A stretch of 12,450 nt of DNA from Bacteroidetes/Chlorobi group bacterium ChocPot_Mid (GTDB taxonomy: Bacteria > Bacteroidota > Ignavibacteria > Kapaibacteriales > UBA2268): the NCBI GenBank assembly GCA_003731675.1, contig RCNQ01000001.1, positions 1 to 12,450 of the forward strand. The letters are read 5' to 3'. Positions within the stretch are counted from its first letter, which is position 1. Every line of letters starts with the position of its first letter. The notes under the pieces are model-generated. The model was given only the letters and a program-made list of their open reading frames with translations. It was not told the origin of the DNA and made no database searches. This document shows positions 6,407 to 12,450 of the stretch, piece after piece. The translations under genes and the position numbers were made by a program.

Positions 6407-7792
6407 TTATTTTATTACTTCAAATCTTGCCTGGAAAAATCTCAGATAAGGTGGTTCATAAACCATTCTCAGCCCCTTTGCCTGATGTCGTTTTTTGTAT
6501 AGTTCAATTACACTGTAAGCCGCAACATCCAGATGCGCCTGTGTATATACTCTTCTTGGAAATGTTAATCTGACCAATTCAAGCTTTGGTCTATTGTGGT
6601 CCCCTGTCTCTGGATTTCTTCCGGCAGAAACTATTCCTCTTTCCATGCCTCTGACACCTGAATCAACATACAAATCAGCAGCTAATTTTTGTGCAGGAAA
6701 TTCATCTTGTGGAATATGGTCATAAAACTTTCTTGCATTCAAAAATATTGCATGACCACCAGCAGGTTTAACTATTGGAATATTTTCTTCTTCGAGCAAA
6801 TCACTGAAGTATTTTACTTGCTTTACTCTGAAAGAGATATTTTCTTCCTGAAGAGCCTCTTCCATTCCTCTTGCCATTGCTTCCATATCACGACCTGCCA
6901 ACCCGCCATAAGTATGAAGTCCTTCATATACTACAACCATATTGCGTAATTTTTGGAATAAATCATAATCATTGCATGCAACAAAACCACCAATATTCAC
7001 AAGCAAATCTTTTTTACCGCTCATAGTAGCGGCATCTGAATAAGAACAAAATTCCTTGTGGATTTCAGCAACCGTTTTATTCTCATAACCTTTTTCTCTC
7101 TGCTGGATAAAATATGCGTTTTCCATATTTCTTGTAGCATCGAGAACGACCATGATATTATGCTTTTTAGCAAGAGCATGTACCTGCTTCATATTCTCCA
7201 TGGAAACGGGCTGTCCCCCTGCCATATTCACTGGAGCTCCGACAGTAATATAAGCAATATTCTCCGCACCTTTTTCTTTGATGAGCTTTTCGAATTTATC
7301 CAAATCAACATTACCCTTAAATGGATGTATTGCATCAGGGTCATGCGCTTCATCAATGATTACATCAACAAATTTTCCACCTGCAAGCTCCTGATGAAGT
7401 CTTGTAGTTGTAAAGTACATATTACCTGCAACAAATTGTCCTTTCTTTATCACAGTTTGTGACAACATATGCTCTGCTCCTCTTCCCTGATGCGTAGGAA
7501 CAAGGTATTTGTAACCATAATATTTCCTGACATTATCTTCCAAATAATAATAATTTTTACTACCAGCATAAGCTTCGTCACCTAACATCATTCCAGCCCA
7601 CTGGTAATCACTCATTGCATTGGTTCCGCTGTCTGTCAGTAAATCAATATAAACATCTTCACTTCTTAAAAGAAAGGTATTATAACCTGCTTCTTCAATT
7701 GCTTTTTCTCTGTACTCCCTGGTTGTCATCTTTACCGGTTCTACCACTTTTATCTTATATGGTTCTGCCCAGGGTTTTCTTTTTTCCATCAT
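6407..7792 (-). CDS. tpl: tyrosine phenol-lyase (beta-tyrosinase)
   Basis: This PLP enzyme of the aspartate aminotransferase fold cleaves L-tyrosine to phenol, pyruvate and ammonia (EC 4.1.99.2), and the reaction is reversible. The protein aligns along its whole 461 aa with Citrobacter tyrosine phenol-lyase, with active-site residues at a constant +4 offset. They are Tyr75 (71), Arg104 (100), Phe127 and Thr128 (123/124), Asp218 (214), Arg221 (217), PLP-lysine Lys261 (257), Arg385 (381) and Phe452-Phe453 (448/449). The MERG context of Arg385 and the Phe pair distinguish it from tryptophanase, which has VEIG and His-Phe there. Ser258-Gly259-Lys260-Lys261 is the cofactor loop. The start is ATG 7792 or 7789; AAAGG lies 7 nt before 7792. 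The gene stands alone on its transcript with its own promoter and dyad (7879-7909). No tyrosine permease is visible. I see no good terminator before the cassette downstream. Confidence 0.93.
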   Translation of the reverse strand: MMEKRKPWAEPYKIKVVEPVKMTTREYREKAIEEAGYNTFLLRSEDVYIDLLTDSGTNAMSDYQWAGMMLGDEAYAGSKNYYYLEDNVRKYYGYKYLVPTHQGRGAEHMLSQTVIKKGQFVAGNMYFTTTRLHQELAGGKFVDVIIDEAHDPDAIHPFKGNVDLDKFEKLIKEKGAENIAYITVGAPVNMAGGQPVSMENMKQVHALAKKHNIMVVLDATRNMENAYFIQQREKGYENKTVAEIHKEFCSYSDAATMSGKKDLLVNIGGFVACNDYDLFQKLRNMVVVYEGLHTYGGLAGRDMEAMARGMEEALQEENISFRVKQVKYFSDLLEEENIPIVKPAGGHAIFLNARKFYDHIPQDEFPAQKLAADLYVDSGVRGMERGIVSAGRNPETGDHNRPKLELVRLTFPRRVYTQAHLDVAAYSVIELYKKRHQAKGLRMVYEPPYLRFFQARFEVIK

Positions 7793-7878
7793 AACTATAC
7801 CTTTAAAATATATTAATTAATAATTTCTTAAATAAAAAAGAACTTTTTGCAGAAAAAATCCTGCTGATTTTTGGAATT

Positions 7879-7909
7879 CAAATTTAGCTAATATCAGTAT
7901 ATTAGCAAA
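7879..7909 (-). promoter_or_regulatory. candidate tpl promoter (TTTG-N19-TAAATTTG)
   Basis: On the minus strand TTTG (7909-7906), a 19-bp spacer and TAAATTTG (7886-7879) match the Bacteroidota promoter consensus exactly. The predicted start near 7873 gives a leader of about 80 nt before the tpl ATG. The leader holds only a weak 4-bp GCAG/CTGC hairpin (7849-7864) with an 8-nt A-rich loop. Confidence 0.55.
7887..7906. promoter_or_regulatory. 20-bp perfect dyad within the tpl promoter spacer (putative operator)
   Basis: GCTAATAT (7887-7894) and ATATTAGC (7899-7906) flank a 4-bp centre, CAGT. The dyad exactly fills the gap between the -33 and -7 elements, which is a classic repressor (or MerR-type activator) position. 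The regulator is not encoded in the window. The symmetry is directly visible; its use as an operator is inferred. Confidence 0.5.
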
Positions 7910-7925
7910 ATTGATTACTGATATT

Positions 7926-8030
7926 TCTTAAACAAAGGCTTACCTTCCTGATTAGGTGACTTTTCTCAATACCCTTTGAGTTTGTAGAGTGGCTGTTTTT
8001 AAAAATTAAGAATAATTTATTAGCATATAA
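7926..8030 (-). other. intergenic block with short nested inverted repeats, no gene seen
   Basis: This lies between the lipoprotein stop and the tpl promoter. It contains CAAAGG (7933-7938)/CCTTTG (7973-7978), ACCT (7942-7945)/AGGT (7954-7957) and CTCAA (7965-7969)/TTGAG (7976-7980), the last pairing competing with the first. The stretch 7935-7995 looks richer in G+C than its surroundings. It has no U-run typical of an intrinsic terminator, no tRNA, and matches no riboswitch core that I recognise. Confidence 0.3.
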
Positions 8031-8903
8031 TTATTTTTTATTAATAATATTAAAATTCGCTTCCCACGTAAGATTTTCATTCAAAATTGATACTTTACTA
8101 TCAAATAATTTCAGCATATATGGAATATAATTAAATTCTCCCGGCTTCTTATTTTTTTGCGGATATGGCAAACTCACTTCCGTTGAAATATTCATTGGTA
8201 CTGTTATTGGTGATATTATATCTGCTAACTCCAAATCAATATTTTCTCTCCATGGCACTTTCCACTTCAGGATTTCCACAGAAAATTTTGTCTTTAAGTT
8301 TAATTTTTTAGGTATCGGTCTTAAAATAATTTCAGAAATTTTAGAACTTTCGACTTTAAATTCTATTGTATCCTTTAAATAAAGTTCGATTCCACTTTTG
8401 ACAGATGCACCAATACCAGTATGTTTAGCAGATATAGCAATCTTTCCGTTTCCTTCAATTTCTACAACTGTGGAAATTTTATCTTTCATCATATTGATTA
8501 ATTTTATTGACTTCAAGTCCAATTGCACAGCCCCACTATCAATGTCCACATAGTTTGTATATTCTATTCCGAGAACTTTCACATCATCTTTAATAATATT
8601 TTTTGTTTTTCTGAATATTATTTCTAAATCTTCTTTCCTGTCTTTTGACAATGAAGAAAAAATTGCATTAATCATTTCTTTTCTTACTAAAACAGTTACT
8701 TCTTTGTCAGAGAATTTCGTATTACTTTTTGTATTGATGATATTGTTTACTTCATTCAACTTTTCTTTGTACATCGAAATTTTCGAAACAGAATCTTCAA
8801 TTGTTGGTAGCTCAACCGAAGAACAGGAATAAAATAAACCGAGACAAATTGAACAAATGAATATTTTGCAAATTCTAATCTTAACTTCAATTAAAGTATT
8901 CAT
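8031..8903 (-). CDS. putative lipoprotein of unknown function (distal gene of a pair)
   Basis: I do not recognise the family. The N-terminus has a basic then hydrophobic signal (KIRICKIFICSICLGLFYS) followed by Cys27-Ser-Ser. The -3 to -1 residues (Phe-Tyr-Ser) are a poor but possible lipobox, as in relaxed Bacteroidota signals. After a helical region (~30-60) comes a segment rich in Lys/Asp, then from about residue 105 alternating hydrophobic beta-strand-like stretches to the C-terminus, with no recognisable catalytic motif. Its ATG overlaps the stop of the upstream lipoprotein gene (ATGA), so the two are co-translated and probably act together. The layout (lipid anchor, helix, beta-rich body) parallels its partner. 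A TULIP-like lipid-binding fold is conceivable but is a guess. Confidence 0.75.
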   Translation of the reverse strand: MNTLIEVKIRICKIFICSICLGLFYSCSSVELPTIEDSVSKISMYKEKLNEVNNIINTKSNTKFSDKEVTVLVRKEMINAIFSSLSKDRKEDLEIIFRKTKNIIKDDVKVLGIEYTNYVDIDSGAVQLDLKSIKLINMMKDKISTVVEIEGNGKIAISAKHTGIGASVKSGIELYLKDTIEFKVESSKISEIILRPIPKKLNLKTKFSVEILKWKVPWRENIDLELADIISPITVPMNISTEVSLPYPQKNKKPGEFNYIPYMLKLFDSKVSILNENLTWEANFNIINKK

Positions 8904-9658
8904 GATTCTACCTCAATCTTATCTAATTCCAACCCAACGATTATCTGCCCTTCTAAAAATAGTATATCTATGATTTTTAAATTATATTTTATCAGTCTTT
9001 TGGGATTATTAATTGTCAGATTTATTTTAGATGCAATTTCACTCTTAGTGCCAGGTATTATAATTTTATCCTGAATATTTAATGGTATTTTAAGTGGTGG
9101 AAGATTTTTATTGAGATTAGCAAGATTCAATTTTATTATTTTGTTGATTGTCTCTTTAACTGCAAAGTATAAACCCTTCGTAACCGTAGTCGGTGCAATA
9201 TTGAATGGTTCAATTTTCAATACTAAATCTTGTTTCTCCTGCTCGATTAATATTAAGCAATCCATTATCAAATCAACATCAACATTGTGACTTTCATTAT
9301 GTGCCGATAGCTTGACTGAAGCAATTGCAGAACCATTAAATAATTCTGCTTTTATATCCTTAATAATGTAATCTGTTGATTCATCTAACAAACCACTCGC
9401 ATTTTCGTATCGGTCGAGTAATTTATTTAAGAAACTATCATCTAAAATAAGATTGAAATCAGATTGTAAAATCTGTGAGTTATCTTGCATTCTTTTTTCG
9501 AGTTTTTGAGCGGCTCTGTATTGCAGTTCCAATATTTTTGATTCCCTTGCTTTTTCAAACTGCTCAGAATCAAAGCCCACCCCTGCAATATGCTCTACAA
9601 TACTGCAACCTGCCATTAAGCTTATGATTATAAATAAAAAAAATAATTTCTTCAACAT
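8900..9658 (-). CDS. putative lipoprotein of unknown function (proximal gene of a pair)
   Basis: This 252-aa protein begins with a good lipoprotein signal: MLKK, then a hydrophobic stretch and the lipobox Met15-Ala16-Gly17-Cys18, with Ser at +2. A charged helix (~30-62) with Glu/Lys/Arg heptads follows. Next is a short amphipathic segment (SDFNLILDDSFLNKLL, ~65-80) and a beta-rich domain (~95-252). That domain contains a helix and the Pro-rich turn LPPLKIPLNI, which recalls the C-terminal helix and turn of TULIP/YceB-like lipid-binding domains; the similarity is weak and unverified. No enzyme motif is visible. It is the first gene after the ftsZ terminator, and its TGA overlaps the ATG of the second lipoprotein gene. 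No clear promoter was found in the ~75-bp gap upstream. Confidence 0.78.
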   Translation of the reverse strand: MLKKLFFLFIIISLMAGCSIVEHIAGVGFDSEQFEKARESKILELQYRAAQKLEKRMQDNSQILQSDFNLILDDSFLNKLLDRYENASGLLDESTDYIIKDIKAELFNGSAIASVKLSAHNESHNVDVDLIMDCLILIEQEKQDLVLKIEPFNIAPTTVTKGLYFAVKETINKIIKLNLANLNKNLPPLKIPLNIQDKIIIPGTKSEIASKINLTINNPKRLIKYNLKIIDILFLEGQIIVGLELDKIEVES

Positions 9659-9735
9659 AATTTCTTTCTTTTCAATTTTAAAAACAACTCCATAAATTAA
9701 TTTTCTATCTGATTATCACTGTTGCTTAATTAAAT

Positions 9736-9769
9736 AAGCCCGACTAAGGAAACAAAGACGGGCTTTTTT
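9736..9769 (-). terminator. hairpin terminator after ftsZ
   Basis: AAGCCCG (9736-9742) pairs perfectly with CGGGCTT (9759-9765) around a 16-nt loop. On the ftsZ (minus) strand the stem is followed by ATTTAATT, a moderate U-tract. On the plus strand it is followed by TTTTTT. It lies about 40 bp after the ftsZ stop and separates ftsZ from the lipoprotein pair. It could act in both directions. Confidence 0.7.
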
Positions 9770-9805
9770 CTCATAAACAGAGGGAATCACTATTTATTCT
9801 TTTTT

Positions 9806-11122
9806 CTAGTCCATTATCTTCCTGAGAAAGGCAGGTTGGTCATAAGTCTTCGCACTCGCTTTGTCAAATCCTAATCCTGCTGGCACTTTTTCACCTGCAT
9901 TTTGCATTGACTGGTCTGAATTCATAATCTGCTGTTCTTCAGGATTTGCTATTCTGCGAACAAATGCAGGAACATCAAGCTTCTTGAGCTCATCTTCACC
10001 TCTCGGACTCGCATGTTGCCCCATTAATACAGCTACTTTTTCCGGAATTGGTTCAGTCTTCTTTTCTGCTGCATAACTATTCATTACACTTTGTTTGCTA
10101 TTAAATAAATCCTTATCCTTCAACCCCATATTCATTGCAGGTCTTTGCATTTTTGGCTTTTCCTGTCTGTTGTTGAATCCCGTTGCAACAACAGTTACCA
10201 TAAGCTCTTCCATTGGTTCGTTCACCAGCACAACACCATGAATAAGATTGACATCGGGTCCTGCCGATTCCTCTATCATCGCGATTACCTGTGCTACTTC
10301 ATGCAATCCAGTAATTTCTTCATTACCTGTTATGTTTACCAACACACCTTGGGCACCTGCAATTGAGATATTTTCTAACAGTGGAGAATTCAAAGCATTC
10401 TTTGTAGCTTCAATTGCCCTGTTTTCACCTGAGGCAATACCAATACCCATCAATGCATCTCCCATCCCTTTCATAACACTTCTGACATCAGCAAAATCAA
10501 CATTTACAAGTCCCGGCTTTGTGATTATGTCTGAGATACCTCTTGTCGCATTGTACAATACATCATCAACAATCATATATGATTGTTTGAATGTTACCTT
10601 TTTATCAGTAATTTCCAAAAGTTTTTGGTTTGGTATTGTGATGAGTGCATCAACGTATTGCTTCAATTCGTTGATTCCTTCCTCTGCAATTTTTCCACGT
10701 TTGCCTTCCCATGAAAATGGTTTAGTGACAACTGCAACAACAAGAGCATCCAGTTCCTTAGCGACTCTTGCTACTATAGGAGCGGCACCTGTACCTGTCC
10801 CGCCACCCATACCGGCAGTAACAAATACCATATCACTATTAGTTAATGCTTCTCTGATTTCATCCATATTTTCTTCAGCTGAAATTCTTCCGATTTCAGG
10901 GTCTCCTCCTGCACCAAGCCCACGAGTTGTTTCCTTTCCTATTTGCAGTTTTACCTGTGCAAGATTCGTATCCAGCACTTGCTTGTCAGTATTAGCAGAT
11001 ATAAAGCTAACACCACTTAGATTTTTTTGAATCATATTGTTGATGGCGTTTCCCCCGCAACCACCAACTCCAATGACACGGATTTTTGCTCCGTTCAATA
11101 CCTGGTTATCCAGTTCTATCAT
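9806..11122 (-). CDS. ftsZ: cell division protein FtsZ with two C-terminal conserved peptides
   Basis: FtsZ is the tubulin-like GTPase that polymerises into the division ring. I chose ATG 11122 (438 aa). The frame extends to a TTG at 11137, but those five codons contain the GGGGGG ribosome site. The tubulin signature GGGTGTG is at 106-112. The T7 loop NVDFADVR puts Asp209 and Asp212 at the E. coli numbers and completes the GTPase site of the next subunit. Residues 1-315 are the conserved core. The tail has two motifs that resemble the FtsA/ZipA-binding peptide (E. coli LDIPAFLRK): LDVPAFVRR at 382-390 and YDQPAFLRK at 427-435, the latter ending in IMD at the terminus. A variable Gln/Met/Lys-rich linker precedes them. 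It lies 63 bp downstream of ftsA on the same strand, stops at TAG, and is followed by a terminator. Confidence 0.97.
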   Translation of the reverse strand: MIELDNQVLNGAKIRVIGVGGCGGNAINNMIQKNLSGVSFISANTDKQVLDTNLAQVKLQIGKETTRGLGAGGDPEIGRISAEENMDEIREALTNSDMVFVTAGMGGGTGTGAAPIVARVAKELDALVVAVVTKPFSWEGKRGKIAEEGINELKQYVDALITIPNQKLLEITDKKVTFKQSYMIVDDVLYNATRGISDIITKPGLVNVDFADVRSVMKGMGDALMGIGIASGENRAIEATKNALNSPLLENISIAGAQGVLVNITGNEEITGLHEVAQVIAMIEESAGPDVNLIHGVVLVNEPMEELMVTVVATGFNNRQEKPKMQRPAMNMGLKDKDLFNSKQSVMNSYAAEKKTEPIPEKVAVLMGQHASPRGEDELKKLDVPAFVRRIANPEEQQIMNSDQSMQNAGEKVPAGLGFDKASAKTYDQPAFLRKIMD

Positions 11123-11129
11123 AATGTTT

Positions 11130-11135
11130 CCCCCC
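11130..11135 (-). promoter_or_regulatory. strong ribosome binding site deciding the ftsZ start
   Basis: GGGGGG followed by AAACATT lies 7 nt upstream of ATG 11122. It supports this start over the in-frame TTG at 11137, which would put the G-run inside the coding region. It is the strongest Shine-Dalgarno-like site in the window, in keeping with high ftsZ expression. Confidence 0.65.
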
Positions 11136-11185
11136 AAAAAATTAACGTTCTGTTAAATTAAATTTCATACTTATTTCCACTTATG

Positions 11186-12450
11186 CTATAATTCCTTCAT
11201 AAAGTCCTGCACATACTTCAATATTGAAGATTTTTCTTTCTTTGATTCTTTTTTATCTTCCTTCACTGTCTCAATTACTGTCTGTGTTTTTCTGTCTTTC
11301 AGCCCATATAGTGCCAACCCCACTGCTGTTGAATAAATCGGATTTTCAACCTCAGGACCTAAACCTGAATATTTAATACCCGAAGGTTTTCCTATTTTTA
11401 CAGGCATTCCGAATATTTCATGTGCAAGCTCTTCTGTACCTCTTAATAGCGATGTGCCACCTGTTATTACTACTCCTGCTCCAAGACTTCCAGCATATCC
11501 GCTTCGCCTGATTTCTGCTAAAGCGAACTCAAATATTTCAGCCATCCTCGGCTGAATGATTCTTGCAAATTGGCTCTTCGTTATTTCAGTAGGTTTTCTA
11601 CCTCCGATACCTGGAATCATAAAAACATCATCTTTATGAATAGACTCCATATATGAATGCCCGTACTCCCTTTTCAATTTTTCTGCTTGATTAGCTATTA
11701 TCCCAAGACCTTTACGAATATCGTCAGTTACCTGTTTACCTGCAATACCAAAAACTGAAGTAAACCTGATAATATTTTCTTCAAAAATTGCAATGTCTGT
11801 TGTCCCTCCACCAATATCAATCAAAGCAACTCCTACTTCTTTTTCGTCAGGTTGCAATACTGCATAACTGCTTGCTAAAGGTTCCAGCACAACAGCTTTT
11901 ACAGAGATATTATTTCTTTCCACACATTTATTCAAATTCAATACTGCTGTCTCTAAAGCTGTAACAACGTGTACATTAGCTTCCAGACGGACTCCGTTCA
12001 TACCTACGGGGTCAACAACACCATCCTGTTCATCAATAATAAATTCCTGAGGAATAACATGCAAAATCTGTCTTTCCGGTGGAATTTTAATATTTCTGCA
12101 ATCTTCGATTAATCTTTCGACATCACTTTTCCGAATTTCTTTGTTAGGATTTGAAATCCCGATAAGCCCCCTTGATTGAAAAGATTCAACGTGGTCACCT
12201 GCAATACCTACAATCACTTCCTTTATTTCACAACCTGATTGTTGCTCCGCCTGTTCGATTGCTTTCTTAATGGTTCTGACTGTTTTTTCGATATTAACGA
12301 CAACTCCTCTGTTCAAGCCATCACTGTCGGTTATACCAATACCTAAGATATTCAAAGTATTGATGCGGTCACCAGGTGAAGCTACTAATGCACAGACTTT
12401 TGATGTCCCTATATCAAGACCAACAGAAATCTGTTGCTTGACCTGTGTCC
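11186..12450 (-). CDS. ftsA: cell division protein FtsA, N-terminal end outside window
   Basis: FtsA is the actin-like ATPase that ties FtsZ polymers to the membrane and recruits the divisome. The frame is open to the right window edge: 31 codons precede the TTG at 12355 and include ISVGLDIGTSKVCALV, the phosphate-1 motif. The true start therefore lies just beyond 12450. Counting from the edge, phosphate-1 is at ~10-22, the FtsA-specific 1C (SHS2) region at ~115-195, phosphate-2 (LIDIGGGTTD) at ~209-218, and the adenosine motif (VVITGGTSLLRG) near 326-337. The C-terminus is a Lys/Glu-rich linker and then an amphipathic helix, SSILKYVQDFMKEL, the membrane-targeting sequence. It stops at TAG. 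ftsZ follows after 63 bp, so the two form the usual dcw-cluster pair; ftsQ is expected upstream. Confidence 0.97.
   Translation of the reverse strand, partial: TQVKQQISVGLDIGTSKVCALVASPGDRINTLNILGIGITDSDGLNRGVVVNIEKTVRTIKKAIEQAEQQSGCEIKEVIVGIAGDHVESFQSRGLIGISNPNKEIRKSDVERLIEDCRNIKIPPERQILHVIPQEFIIDEQDGVVDPVGMNGVRLEANVHVVTALETAVLNLNKCVERNNISVKAVVLEPLASSYAVLQPDEKEVGVALIDIGGGTTDIAIFEENIIRFTSVFGIAGKQVTDDIRKGLGIIANQAEKLKREYGHSYMESIHKDDVFMIPGIGGRKPTEITKSQFARIIQPRMAEIFEFALAEIRRSGYAGSLGAGVVITGGTSLLRGTEELAHEIFGMPVKIGKPSGIKYSGLGPEVENPIYSTAVGLALYGLKDRKTQTVIETVKEDKKESKKEKSSILKYVQDFMKEL

Noticed and set aside
7058..7462. Plus-strand open frames opposite tpl, ftsZ and the zinc-ribbon gene
   Set aside because: They lie wholly within well-supported genes on the other strand, show no family features and have no ribosome sites.
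7887..7925. Competing RNA hairpins (8-bp dyad versus AATATCAGT/ACTGATATT, 9 bp) as an attenuator for tpl
   Set aside because: The consensus-like promoter lies over the same bases, so the predicted transcript begins downstream of both hairpins. An operator explains the dyad better unless the real start is further upstream.
7823..7932. Direct repeat ATTTCTTAAA at 7823-7832 and 7923-7932
   Set aside because: Ten AT-rich bases are easily repeated by chance, and nothing else in the flanks is duplicated.
7935..7995. TPP or cobalamin riboswitch, suggested by ACCCTTTGA and GGAAGGT-like strings
   Set aside because: The other conserved core segments of either riboswitch are missing, and the flanking genes have no link to these cofactors.
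11123..11137. TTG at 11137 as the ftsZ start
   Set aside because: It would place the GGGGGG ribosome site inside the gene. ATG 11122 has ideal spacing and gives E. coli-like numbering of Asp209/Asp212.
12353..12355. TTG at 12355 as the ftsA start
   Set aside because: The frame upstream encodes the FtsA phosphate-1 motif (GLDIGTSK), so the gene continues past the window edge.

Overview
The window is AT-rich DNA that most likely comes from a member of the Bacteroidota/Chlorobiota/Ignavibacteriota (FCB) group. Three things suggest this. The OmpA-like protein with two OmpA domains and an N-terminal 'PLLNYIFF' segment, and the DUF2723 membrane protein, are of types I associate with these phyla. 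Several candidate promoters fit the FCB-type consensus TTTG-N19/20-TAnnTTTG. Shine-Dalgarno sequences are mostly weak. No phylum-specific marker was searched, so the placement is an inference. TAA, TAG and TGA are all used as stops, so the genetic code is standard.

Left part, plus strand (1-5022). The 3' part of an OmpA-family gene is followed by a DUF34/Nif3-type metal protein gene. That gene overlaps by ATGA a coiled-coil C4 zinc-ribbon protein gene, and the pair ends in a clear intrinsic terminator at 2889-2921. Next comes a 663-aa DUF2723 (GT117/TMEM260-like) membrane protein with a C-terminal TPR.

Centre, minus strand (5036-7792). truA converges on the DUF2723 gene with only a 13-bp gap. 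Immediately upstream of truA lies a compact ~503-bp cassette (5829-6331). It holds a GxxExxY (PD-(D/E)XK-like) gene with a single in-frame TGA, framed by inverted arrays of four CACAGAG-like heptamers spaced 10/11/10 bp. Beyond it is tyrosine phenol-lyase, recognisable by active-site residues. Its upstream region has an FCB-type promoter whose -33/-7 spacer is filled by a 20-bp perfect dyad.

Right part, minus strand (8031-12450). Two overlapping lipoprotein genes of unknown function lie downstream of the cell-division pair ftsA-ftsZ. A hairpin terminator at 9736-9769 separates them from ftsZ. FtsZ carries two copies of the C-terminal conserved peptide. ftsA is cut by the window edge.

The window is mostly ordinary chromosome: envelope, tRNA modification and cell division genes. 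The points most worth a second look are the GxxExxY cassette with helically phased repeats, the operator-in-promoter of tyrosine phenol-lyase, the doubled FtsZ tail motif, and the uncharacterised lipoprotein pair.
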